9,070 nt of DNA from Candidatus Zhuqueibacterota bacterium 4484_87. Its GTDB lineage: Bacteria; Zhuqueibacterota; Zhuqueibacteria; Thermofontimicrobiales; Thermofontimicrobiaceae. Shown piece by piece: positions 1 through 6,910 of the stretch. The first letter of the stretch is position 1. Each line of letters begins with the position of its first letter. Both the position numbers and the translations under genes were made by a program. The stretch spans positions 1-9,070 of the forward strand of contig NATN01000075.1 in assembly GCA_002085355.1 (NCBI GenBank). The letters are read 5' to 3'. The notes below the pieces were generated by a model. That model saw only the letters and a program-made list of their open reading frames with translations. It had not been told where the DNA came from and did no database searches.

Positions 1-1115
1 ATAACTTTCACATTTCGGACGCGCGCCTCGTTTTCGAAAAATTTGACAACTTCATTGATTATGGCAGCGATATCCACCGGCTCCATCTCTCCGGCTATCT
101 TTCCGGATTCCACAGAGGTCAGACTGAGCAAATCTTCGATCAAGTGGCGCAACTTCTCGGCTTTTTCAATCGAACGATTGAGATATTCATCTCGCTGCTC
201 CGGTTTGTCTTCAACATAGCCTTTCATCACCACATCGAGATAGCCGATGATGGCGTTGATCGGCGCCTTAAGCTCATGCGCGACGACCGCCATCAGGCGC
301 CTGAATTCCGCCTTTTGACGCTCAAATTTCCGTTCTTCCGAAATATCCGAGATCACCATGACAATGCCGGAAAAATCATCGCCGTTTTCACGAATCGGCG
401 CGAGCGTGGCTTGGTAAATTTTCTGTTTTTTCTTGTCAAAAACAATCTCTCGGTGTTGTGTTCGCGCGGAGATTTTTTTAGCTGACAGAGATTTCAGAAT
501 CCATTCTTCCAATTGCCCGCAATTTAAATTATTAGCAATGTTTTGCCCCAAAATATCCTGACTTTTGATACCGAGTAATTCACAAGCGACAGCGTTGTGC
601 AAAATCAAACAGCCTTTTTTATCTGTCGCAATAAGTCCATCGCTCATGCAGTTGATGATCGTGCGCAAACGGGACTGTTCTGCGGCGATTTTCTCCAGAT
701 TTTTCTGTCGCTCCAAATGAAGCTCTTCCCTCTCCAGCAGCAACTTTCTGCGCTCCAGACCGGTACGCACCACTTTGCGTAATTCTTCAGGCGTAAACGG
801 TTTTGGCAGATAATCGTACGCTCCCTTTTTCAGAGTGCTCACGGCAGATTCAATTGTCGCAAAACCGGTAATGACGATTACAATGATGTTTTCATCAAAC
901 TCGTGCACAAAATCGAGAAAATCGGCCCCCTGCATTTCAGGCATCATCAAATCGAGCAGGATGAGATCGTACTTTTTCTTTCTCACTCGTTCGATGGCGA
1001 TTTTGCCGTTTTCCGCCAAATCGACGTTCAACCCTTCCGTCTTCAGGGTCAGCTCGCACGCCATTCGAATTACATCATCATCATCGACCACAAGAATATT
1101 TTTCGGTTCGTTCAT
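1..1115 (-). CDS. Receiver-PAS-histidine kinase hybrid, C-terminus cut by window edge
   Basis: A cytoplasmic hybrid kinase, read from ATG at 1115 and still open at base 1 (371 codons visible). Residues 1-120 are a receiver domain with acidic residues D11-D14, phosphoacceptor D55 in LLDLMMPEM, T83 in VITGFAT and K105 in LPKPFTPEE. A charged helical linker (about 121-147) leads to a PAS domain (about 148-260, starting RTIINCMSDGLIATD). A HisKA dimerisation domain follows, with H-box VVAHELKAPINAI and phospho-His H280. The ATP-binding domain lies beyond the window. No signal peptide or membrane segment is visible, so it probably senses a cytoplasmic cue through PAS or is driven by phosphorylation of its receiver. 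It starts 21 bp after the tandem-receiver gene, with AAAGGAT 3 nt upstream of the ATG, so the two are probably co-transcribed. Domain calls are firm; the signal and partner are unknown. Confidence 0.93.
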   Translation of the reverse strand, partial: MNEPKNILVVDDDDVIRMACELTLKTEGLNVDLAENGKIAIERVRKKKYDLILLDLMMPEMQGADFLDFVHEFDENIIVIVITGFATIESAVSTLKKGAYDYLPKPFTPEELRKVVRTGLERRKLLLEREELHLERQKNLEKIAAEQSRLRTIINCMSDGLIATDKKGCLILHNAVACELLGIKSQDILGQNIANNLNCGQLEEWILKSLSAKKISARTQHREIVFDKKKQKIYQATLAPIRENGDDFSGIVMVISDISEERKFERQKAEFRRLMAVVAHELKAPINAIIGYLDVVMKGYVEDKPEQRDEYLNRSIEKAEKLRHLIEDLLSLTSVESGKIAGEMEPVDIAAIINEVVKFFENEARVRNVKV

Positions 1116-1118
1116 CAA

Positions 1119-1125
1119 ATCCTTT
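1119..1125 (-). promoter_or_regulatory. Ribosome binding site for the receiver-PAS-kinase gene
   Basis: AAAGGAT on the minus strand lies just upstream of the ATG at 1113-1115, inside the 21-bp gap after the previous stop. It supports this ATG as the start. Confidence 0.6.
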
Positions 1126-1136
1126 TTTTATTTCAA

Positions 1137-1967
1137 TCAAAAATCGGATTGAACTTTTATGCGCAGCATTTTCTCAACGCGCGGAATAACATCTTCAATT
1201 TTTACCGGTTTTTCCAAAAAAGTAAGGGTCGGCAGTGAATTTCTCACTTGGTCTAAAACTTTCACATATTTCGCTGCACTTTCTTCATCAACAAAAATCA
1301 ACATTGGAATCGCTACTAACTCACTGTTTCTCATCACCATTTCCAGAAAATGCTCGCCTTCACTACCGACCGGGATATTTATATCAACCATGAGTAAATC
1401 CGGTTTTTTCCTGCGAATTAATTCCATTGCCTCATCAGCGTCGTAACACACGCGAACTTTAAAATTATGCTGCTCCAAATTGGTTTTATGAATTTCGATG
1501 AATGCCTCGTTTTCATCAACCATCAAAACAAGTCGTTTATCTTCCGCAAATGCGAATGCGGCAAAATCTTCTTTCTTGCAATCGAGCGCTTTCTGACGAA
1601 TGGCGCTTTCCACTGCTAATTTCAAATCATCCCACCCGAATGAACTCAGGTGGTAATAGTAAATTGTTTCCTGTCTGACCTTTGCTTCCAAATCTTTGCT
1701 GTTGTTATCGGTTTTGACAATTATCTTCATTTTGGGATCGATATTTTTCAGAATTTGGATCGTCCGCTCCACAGGCATCCCGGACACTTTCGCGTCAAGC
1801 ACTACCGCATCGAAATTATCAGTCTGCACGCGGTGAATTGCTGTCCCCAAATCGCTCTCGATAGCAGTCTCAATCTTTCGGTCAGATAACAATGAAATAA
1901 AAATCTGCAAATCTTCATTTTTGCGGTCATCTATAATTAATATTCTTCCCGAACTCAATAGGTCCAT
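1137..1967 (-). CDS. Tandem-receiver response regulator, first receiver degenerate
   Basis: Encodes 276 residues with two receiver domains and no output domain. Receiver 1 (about 7-126) has D13, D14 and phosphoacceptor D58 (VVLDAKVSG). The conserved Lys-Pro after strand 5 is replaced by Ser-Ser (YYHLSSFGWDDL, S108-S109), so its switching is doubtful. Receiver 2 (about 145-270) keeps D151, E152, D195 (LLMVDINIP) and K253 (FLEKPV), but has a VDEES stretch where the switch Thr normally sits. The ATG at 1967 is chosen over an in-frame TTG at 1985 because GGAGAGAG lies 8 nt upstream of it; the longer form would read through its own Shine-Dalgarno sequence. It probably acts as a phosphate sink, shuttle or protein-interaction switch beside the hybrid kinase that follows 21 bp later. 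A sigma-54-like promoter and phased repeats lie upstream. The family is certain; the role is inferred. Confidence 0.9.
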   Translation of the reverse strand: MDLLSSGRILIIDDRKNEDLQIFISLLSDRKIETAIESDLGTAIHRVQTDNFDAVVLDAKVSGMPVERTIQILKNIDPKMKIIVKTDNNSKDLEAKVRQETIYYYHLSSFGWDDLKLAVESAIRQKALDCKKEDFAAFAFAEDKRLVLMVDENEAFIEIHKTNLEQHNFKVRVCYDADEAMELIRRKKPDLLMVDINIPVGSEGEHFLEMVMRNSELVAIPMLIFVDEESAAKYVKVLDQVRNSLPTLTFLEKPVKIEDVIPRVEKMLRIKVQSDF

Positions 1968-1975
1968 TCTCTGTT

Positions 1976-1983
1976 CTCTCTCC
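1976..1983 (-). promoter_or_regulatory. Ribosome binding site that decides the tandem-receiver start
   Basis: GGAGAGAG on the minus strand ends 8 nt before the ATG at 1965-1967. It sits inside the longer TTG-initiated frame, which argues that translation begins at the ATG. Confidence 0.65.
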
Positions 1984-2019
1984 AACTTGTGAATGTTTTA
2001 ACAGCGACACTATGATACC

Positions 2020-2035
2020 CACAATTAACATGCCA
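2020..2035 (-). promoter_or_regulatory. Sigma-54-like promoter upstream of the tandem-receiver gene
   Basis: The minus strand reads TGGCATG-N4-TTGTG against the consensus TGGCACG-N4-TTGCW. The -24 GG is perfect and the spacing to the -12 element is exact, but the -12 dinucleotide is GT rather than the nearly invariant GC. If used, transcription would start near 2009, giving a leader of about 42 nt before the ATG at 1967. The NtrC-type gene directly upstream, and repeats at enhancer distance, make it plausible. The GC-to-GT change is a real weakness. Confidence 0.45.
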
Positions 2036-2114
2036 TAAAAAAATAATAGCAGCAATAGCCGCCTATTTAACTATTTTTATTTCAGTTACAACCTATTTTA
2101 ATAAAATAAAGAAT

Positions 2115-2133
2115 CGGGGATTTTCCAGTAAAA
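2115..2133. repeat. Degenerate third copy of the GGGG-centred repeat
   Basis: The plus strand reads CGGGGATTTTCCAGTAAAA. It aligns with the two full copies as GGGG-A-TTT-C...CAGT, with a deletion of about 3 bp. Its GGGG at 2116 lies exactly 21 bp from the GGGG of the next copy. Confidence 0.5.
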
Positions 2134-2135
2134 AG

Positions 2136-2157
2136 TGGGGCATTTCTCTACAGTTTT
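2136..2157. repeat. Direct repeat copy 1 (22 bp)
   Basis: The plus strand begins TGGGGCATTTCTCTACAG and ends in TTTT. It matches the copy at 2199-2220 at 21 of 22 positions. The start-to-start distance is 63 bp, six turns of B-DNA. Confidence 0.8.
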
Positions 2158-2173
2158 TAGTAGATGCGCTTAC

Positions 2174-2189
2174 TTCTGTATTTACAGAA
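2174..2189. repeat. Perfect 16-bp palindrome, possible operator
   Basis: TTCTGTA-TT-TACAGAA is a perfect inverted repeat with 7-bp arms, lying between the two direct repeats. Its half-site TACAG also occurs in both direct repeats (CTACAG). It has no U-tract, so it is not a terminator. A dimeric regulator site is the likeliest reading. Confidence 0.55.
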
Positions 2190-2198
2190 AATTAGAAT

Positions 2199-2220
2199 TG
2201 GGGAATTTCTCTACAGTTTT
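2199..2220. repeat. Direct repeat copy 2 (22 bp)
   Basis: The plus strand begins TGGGGAATTTCTCTACAG and ends in TTTT, with one mismatch to the copy at 2136-2157. Relative to the predicted start site near 2009 it lies about 190-211 bp upstream, within the range of enhancers used by sigma-54 activators. Confidence 0.8.
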
Positions 2221-2277
2221 CAACTTTGCTACTTTAGGAGAAATGTCGGAAAATCAAGCAGGATAAAACGAATCGAC

Positions 2278-3642
2278 TTAATCAGGTTTTTTGATGGAGT
2301 AACGTTTCAATTTATCATACAGAGTTTTTCTGTCAATGCCCAAAATACGAGCAGTTTTTGAGCGATTCCAATTTGTTCGGTCAAGAACCTCGAGAATATG
2401 CTCCTTTTCCAACTCATCCAGACTTTTGATCTCCGATGAATCGCCGGCAATTTTGTCTTTTCTCAAAGCACGAATATGGGACGGTAAACTGGACAAAGTA
2501 ATATTTCGATCATCTTCAATCACCACAGCGCGTTCGATTACATTTTCCAGTTCGCGCACATTACCAGGCCAGTTATAATGATGGAAGAGATCGATCACTT
2601 CATCGGCAAAACCGATCAAATTTTTCTTTCTCTTTTGATTGTATAGTGCAAGAAAATGCTCTGCCAGCGGCAAGATATCTTCTTTCCTTTCGCGCAAACT
2701 CGGAATGTGAATAGGAATCACACTCAACCGGTAAAACAGATCTTCGCGAAAGCTACCTTCCTCGACTGCTTTCCTCAAATCTTTGTTTGTTGCAGCAATG
2801 ACGCGCACATCGACTTTGATGGTTTCTGTGTCGCCAACGCGTTTTATCTCTTTTTCCTGAATGGCACGTAAAATTTTCGCCTGAATGTTCAGCGAAATAT
2901 TTCCAATTTCATCGAAGAAAAAAGTACCTCCGTTGGCGAGTTCGAAACTTCCGTGCTTTGTCGCAGTGGCGCCTGTGAAAGAGCCCTTTACGTGGCCAAA
3001 GAGCTCGCTTTCAAAAAGAGTTTCCACCAGCGAGCAACAATCCACCGTTAAAAACGGCTTATCGCTCCGCTGACTGTTGTAATGAATCGCTTTTGCGATA
3101 AGTTCTTTACCTGTTCCGGTTTCTCCTGTGATCAAAACGGTGCTGTCCGTAGGAGCTACTTTCAAAACAAGATCGTAAATTTCCGCCATCGCCGGACTGA
3201 CGCCAATGATCGACTCCACCTGGCCGTCACGGACAAATTGAAGCTGTTTTTTCTGTTTATCAGGATCAGGCTGCGGCTGCAAATATTTTTTCAGCAGCTC
3301 CCTGATCTGTTCAGGAGTGAACGGTTTCTGAATGAAATCCGCGGCGCCAAACTTCATTGCTTCCACAGCGTTGTTTATCGTGCCAAAGCCGGTGATAATA
3401 ATAACGCGCGTTTGGGGATATTCCTCGCGGATGACACGCAAAACATCCATGCCATTCATTTCCGGCATCATCAAATCGACAAACGCCAGTCTGAATTGCC
3501 GCTCGCTCAACGCTTTTAATGCAGATTTTCCATCTGCGACAATGATCGCCGGCACACCTTCTTTTTCAAATAATTTTTCAAAAGAAAGCCGAATCACATC
3601 ATCATCATCAGCGACAAGAATTTGTGGATTTTTTGCTGTCAT
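2278..3642 (-). CDS. NtrC-family sigma-54-dependent response regulator
   Basis: A 454-residue, full-length three-domain transcription activator. The receiver domain (1-120) has D12-D15, phosphoacceptor D56 (FVDLMMPEM), T84 and K106 (IQKPFTPEQ). The AAA+ domain (about 143-375) has Walker A GETGTGKE at 173-180, the sigma-54 contact loop GSFTGA at 220-225 (a common variant of GAFTGA), Walker B GGTFFFDE at 238-245 and the FREDLFYRLSVIPI arginine-finger region. A Fis-type helix-turn-helix (about 410-450, NRSKTARILGIDRKTLYDKLKRY region) binds DNA. It follows the Cache-HAMP kinase gene after 69 bp, so that kinase is the probable partner. AGGTG lies only 2 nt before the ATG, a cramped Shine-Dalgarno. 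It is the only DNA-binding output in the window. Targets are unknown, but the repeats just downstream are candidate sites. Confidence 0.96.
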   Translation of the reverse strand: MTAKNPQILVADDDDVIRLSFEKLFEKEGVPAIIVADGKSALKALSERQFRLAFVDLMMPEMNGMDVLRVIREEYPQTRVIIITGFGTINNAVEAMKFGAADFIQKPFTPEQIRELLKKYLQPQPDPDKQKKQLQFVRDGQVESIIGVSPAMAEIYDLVLKVAPTDSTVLITGETGTGKELIAKAIHYNSQRSDKPFLTVDCCSLVETLFESELFGHVKGSFTGATATKHGSFELANGGTFFFDEIGNISLNIQAKILRAIQEKEIKRVGDTETIKVDVRVIAATNKDLRKAVEEGSFREDLFYRLSVIPIHIPSLRERKEDILPLAEHFLALYNQKRKKNLIGFADEVIDLFHHYNWPGNVRELENVIERAVVIEDDRNITLSSLPSHIRALRKDKIAGDSSEIKSLDELEKEHILEVLDRTNWNRSKTARILGIDRKTLYDKLKRYSIKKPD

Positions 3643-3711
3643 TACACCTGTGTCTCAAAATGAATTTCAATAATTTAACTTAGATTCTCTGATTTTCAGC
3701 GCTCAATCAGC

Positions 3712-5718
3712 TCATTCATTCTCATCAGCAACTTTTACTTTTTCAGCGACTGGGATTTTGATGGTAAATGTCGTACCTTCGCCGACTTTGCTTTTCACTG
3801 ACATACGTCCGTTGTGTCGTGTGATAATGCCATAAGCAATCGCCAAACCGAGTCCTGTACCTTCACCCACTTCCTTTGTCGTGAAAAACGGATCAAAAAT
3901 CCGATCGATCAGATCTTCAGGGATTCCGCATCCTGTGTCTGTTATTTCGATCACCACCAGATCATCTTTTTTATCACGAAAAGTTGTCAGGGTCAAATCA
4001 CCGACCTCTTCCATCGCCTGCACTGCATTCAGAATAACATTCATGAACACTTGCTGCAATTGAGAATTGTCCCCCAGGATGAAAGGCAGATCCTCTTGAA
4101 AATTTTTCTTCACTTTGATATTGTGAAAGAGAGCCTGCTTTTCGATCAAAGCCAACGTGTTGTTCAAAACTTCGTTGACGTTCACGTATTCGGTTTTTCC
4201 TTGCTCCTGTCTGGAAAATTGCAGCAGCCCTTTGACAATATCGCGGCATCGCATGGTTTGTTTTATCACTTCTTCCAAATTTTCCCGATGCGGATCGCTA
4301 TCAGGCAAATCTTCCATTACCAGCGAACTCAGCACCAAAATACCGCCGAGCGGATTGTTGATTTCATGTGCGATTCCCGCTGCTAATTTACCCAACGACG
4401 CCAGGCGCTGCGATTGCATCAGCGTGCGCTGCATGGCTGCCAGCTCTTCAGTCCTGTGCTTTACTTTTTGCTCTAAAGTATTTCCCCATTCCTCCAACTC
4501 GCGCCGCATTTTCTTAAGGCTGGCGATCATGCGGTTGAATGAATATGCCAATTGGCCGATTTCATCTTTGGATTTTATTTTTATCACATAGTCCAGATCT
4601 CCGGCAGCGACTCGGTTAGTCACATCCACCATCTCGCTCAGAGGCCTGGTAATTGTCCGGGTAATGAGATAGCTGATGAAAATAATGAGAAAAAAACCGA
4701 TAACAGCGACGGTCATGAAAGTTCCCATGACGGCATTGCGCATGGACACGTAAGCTTTTTCCAGCGCTCCGACATGCAGCATACCGATGACTTCTCCTGA
4801 AAAATTGCAGATCGGCTGAAACTCGCTGATGTAGCGTTCGGAAAGCAATTTTGAGTGCAAAGCAAGCGGCATTTTTTTCTCTCTGACAGTGTGAAAAATC
4901 TCCGGAGATATTCGCGCGCCAACGACTCTTGCACTATCCGCACTTTTGATGTTGCTCGAAATCAGCAGGTCACCATAAAATAATGTAACAGCACCGATTT
5001 CCTCATCATTGAATTTTTCACCTTTGTACGCCAATTCCCAGACCTGGTCAACGATAGAAAAATCATTATTGAGCAAATTTCCGCCATAAAGGACTCCGGA
5101 TAAGCTGCCGTCGTCTGCGTAAATGGGGCTTGCTGCGACCAGCACCATGCCAGAAGTCAGCGCTGCGGCTGAAACAGAGTCGTTTTCCGTAATTTCATCT
5201 TTGAGCAAAATACGCGCCTGCTTGTCCAAAACAGGATTTTCATTATGCAGCATTTCTGCAGAGAATATTTCTGTAGCAGCCGCCGTATTCCCCTTGAGAG
5301 CTGAATTTACAGTAGAGACATTCGCTACATCATCGCCAATAGCAGCGCCGGCGTACATGCGATATTTTACGCGTCCGTTACTGTCTGTTACTGATAAGAA
5401 ATCGATATCCACAATTCCTGCAATCTGATGCGCGATTTTATTGAGCTCTGTTTTGTCTCCATTTTTCAAAGCATCAGCCATCATGTTTGCTGAAGCGCCT
5501 ATTTTCATCGCTTTCTTAATCGATTTCAGTTTCTCAGTATAAACCATATTTGCGGTTCTCAGATCATGGAGCACCTTCATTTCGGCCTGACTCATAATTG
5601 TCTTATTGGTGATAATCGCGCCAAAGAAAGAAGTGATAAGACCACCCAGGCCCAAAATAATAACGTACACCAAAATAATGCGCGAACGCAAAGTAATCGT
5701 TTGGAGGAATCTATGCAC
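3712..5718 (-). CDS. Membrane sensor histidine kinase (Cache-HAMP-HisKA-HATPase)
   Basis: An inner-membrane sensor kinase of 668 residues from a GTG start at 5718. TM1 is at about 13-36 (IILVYVIILGLGGLITSFFG). A large extracytoplasmic region (about 40-325) resembles a double Cache ligand-binding domain (ISVTD/LFYGD-type strands, repeated GVLYGG and GMLHVG ends). TM2 is at about 331-352, followed by HAMP (about 353-405), a coiled-coil linker and HisKA with GIAHEINNPLG (phospho-His H451). The HATPase domain has N-box VFMNVILNAVQAM, G1 DTGCGIP and G2 GEGTGLGLA. GTG is preferred to the ATG at 5769 because GGGGAG lies 6 nt upstream of it and it overlaps the preceding stop by 8 bp, which suggests translational coupling. 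The ATG would overlap the preceding gene by 59 bp. It probably phosphorylates the NtrC-type protein encoded next. The ligand is unknown. Confidence 0.95.
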   Translation of the reverse strand: MHRFLQTITLRSRIILVYVIILGLGGLITSFFGAIITNKTIMSQAEMKVLHDLRTANMVYTEKLKSIKKAMKIGASANMMADALKNGDKTELNKIAHQIAGIVDIDFLSVTDSNGRVKYRMYAGAAIGDDVANVSTVNSALKGNTAAATEIFSAEMLHNENPVLDKQARILLKDEITENDSVSAAALTSGMVLVAASPIYADDGSLSGVLYGGNLLNNDFSIVDQVWELAYKGEKFNDEEIGAVTLFYGDLLISSNIKSADSARVVGARISPEIFHTVREKKMPLALHSKLLSERYISEFQPICNFSGEVIGMLHVGALEKAYVSMRNAVMGTFMTVAVIGFFLIIFISYLITRTITRPLSEMVDVTNRVAAGDLDYVIKIKSKDEIGQLAYSFNRMIASLKKMRRELEEWGNTLEQKVKHRTEELAAMQRTLMQSQRLASLGKLAAGIAHEINNPLGGILVLSSLVMEDLPDSDPHRENLEEVIKQTMRCRDIVKGLLQFSRQEQGKTEYVNVNEVLNNTLALIEKQALFHNIKVKKNFQEDLPFILGDNSQLQQVFMNVILNAVQAMEEVGDLTLTTFRDKKDDLVVIEITDTGCGIPEDLIDRIFDPFFTTKEVGEGTGLGLAIAYGIITRHNGRMSVKSKVGEGTTFTIKIPVAEKVKVADENE

Positions 5719-6838
5719 CTTTTTCTCCCCGACCTTTTGGTAAATTGATGCGAAAAGCCGTGCCGACATTCAATTTGCTATCAACTTCGATTGCGCCACC
5801 CAACTCTTCAACAATTTTCTTGCAAATTGGCAGTCCCAGGCCTGTGCCCGGGATCTTTTTTGTATTTTCACTTTTCACGCGATAAAAATCTTCAAAAATC
5901 AAATCGATTTTATCATCAGGGATGCCAATGCCGCTGTCTTTGACAAGCACTTCAATGGAGTTCTCCTTTTCTTCGGCCTGTACCTGAACGGAACCGCCTG
6001 TTTTGTTATATTTTATGCTATTATGAATGAGATTATTGAACAGTACGCGCAGGCAATCCTCTCTCGCGGGCACAGGTGGCAGATGTTCAGGTATCGAAAT
6101 ATTAAGGAAGATATTCTTTTTATCGCACTCTGGTTGAAAAGTTGTTTTAAGATCATTAAAAATCTTTACCAGATTTGCATCACCCGTGCACTCTGTCAAT
6201 TGTCCGGACTCGATTTTCGAAATTGTTAGCCAATCACTGATAAGTTCCAGCAGCTCGCTGATGCGTGCCAAAGAGCGGTCAATCCATTCCTTTTGAACGG
6301 CCTGTTTATCAGGCGTATCAGGTAAAAAATTAAGTACTTCCAAATACTGTTTCACTGCAGCAAGCGGAGATTGAAGTTGGTGAGACACGAAAGTCACAAA
6401 GCGGCGCTGCATTTGCTGTTTTTCCTTTTTGAGCTCAGCAGTCTTTTTAGCGAACATGCGTCGCTCCAAGCCACGCCGGACGATCAGACGCAGTTCATCC
6501 GGCGTAAATGGTTTTGGTAAAAAGTCATAAGCGCCATTTTTCATCGCATCCACGGCTGTGCCGATCGTCGCATATCCAGTGATGACAACGATGCAAATAT
6601 CCGGATCAATAGCATGAACGCGCGAGATGACTTCCATTCCGCTGAGACGCGGCATTTTTAGATCAACAACGACCAGGTCTGGTTTTCTTTGGTAAATATT
6701 CTCCAAACCCTCGACGCCGTCAACAAATGTCGCTACTTCGTAGCCTTCTTTTTTCAAAATTTTCAGGCAAGAAAGCCGCATCACCTGATCATCGTCGATG
6801 ACAATGATATATGGTCGAACTGTCTGGTTAGTTATCAT
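5711..6838 (-). CDS. Soluble receiver-histidine kinase hybrid
   Basis: A 375-residue cytoplasmic protein with a receiver at the front and a kinase behind. The receiver (about 8-127) has D15-D17, phosphoacceptor D59 (VVVDLKMPR), T87 (VITGYAT) and K109 (LPKPFTPDE). A short helical linker leads to HisKA with FVSHQLQSPLAAV (phospho-His H153), where Gln replaces the usual Glu/Asp after the His. The HATPase domain (about 223-371) has N-box N269/N273, G1 DSGIGIP at 301-307, an F-box (FEDFYRV) and G2 GTGLGL at 331-336, so ATP binding should be intact. There is no PAS domain and no membrane segment, so the receiver is probably its input. The ATG at 6838 has no clear Shine-Dalgarno. The stop overlaps the GTG of the Cache kinase, so the two proteins are probably made in step. 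The partner kinase is not known. Confidence 0.95.
   Translation of the reverse strand: MITNQTVRPYIIVIDDDQVMRLSCLKILKKEGYEVATFVDGVEGLENIYQRKPDLVVVDLKMPRLSGMEVISRVHAIDPDICIVVITGYATIGTAVDAMKNGAYDFLPKPFTPDELRLIVRRGLERRMFAKKTAELKKEKQQMQRRFVTFVSHQLQSPLAAVKQYLEVLNFLPDTPDKQAVQKEWIDRSLARISELLELISDWLTISKIESGQLTECTGDANLVKIFNDLKTTFQPECDKKNIFLNISIPEHLPPVPAREDCLRVLFNNLIHNSIKYNKTGGSVQVQAEEKENSIEVLVKDSGIGIPDDKIDLIFEDFYRVKSENTKKIPGTGLGLPICKKIVEELGGAIEVDSKLNVGTAFRINLPKGRGEKGA
5725..5730 (-). promoter_or_regulatory. Ribosome binding site deciding the GTG start of the Cache kinase
   Basis: GGGGAG on the minus strand lies inside the last codons of the receiver-kinase gene, 6 nt before the GTG at 5716-5718. The GTG overlaps the TAG stop at 5711-5713 in the string GTGCATAG, a typical coupled arrangement. 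Confidence 0.7.
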
Positions 6839-6910
6839 TTACTTTGCTCAAATGTTTTTCCGTAAAAATTACTCTTAAATAAAAGATGAAAATGATAAAC
6901 CAACCCAAAA

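Larger units (their letters stand above)
1986..2277. other. Longest gene-free stretch: regulatory region
   Basis: This gap lies between the NtrC-type gene and the tandem-receiver gene. It is AT-rich near 2036-2112 and contains no convincing gene on either strand. It holds two near-identical 22-bp direct repeats, a shorter degenerate third copy, a 16-bp palindrome and a sigma-54-like promoter. No rho-independent terminator (GC hairpin plus U-tract) follows the NtrC stop at 2278. Confidence 0.7.

Noticed and set aside
1968..1985. TTG at 1985 as the start of the tandem-receiver gene
   Set aside because: The in-frame ATG at 1967 has GGAGAGAG 8 nt upstream; the TTG form would use that Shine-Dalgarno as coding sequence.
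2174..2189. Palindrome as a transcription terminator for the NtrC-type gene
   Set aside because: It is AT-rich, has a 2-nt loop and no U-tract after it; an operator is more likely.
2243..2266. Seven-codon plus-strand frame (MSENQAG) after AGGAG
   Set aside because: It is too short, the spacing from AGGAG is only about 3 nt, and nothing follows it that a leader peptide would regulate.
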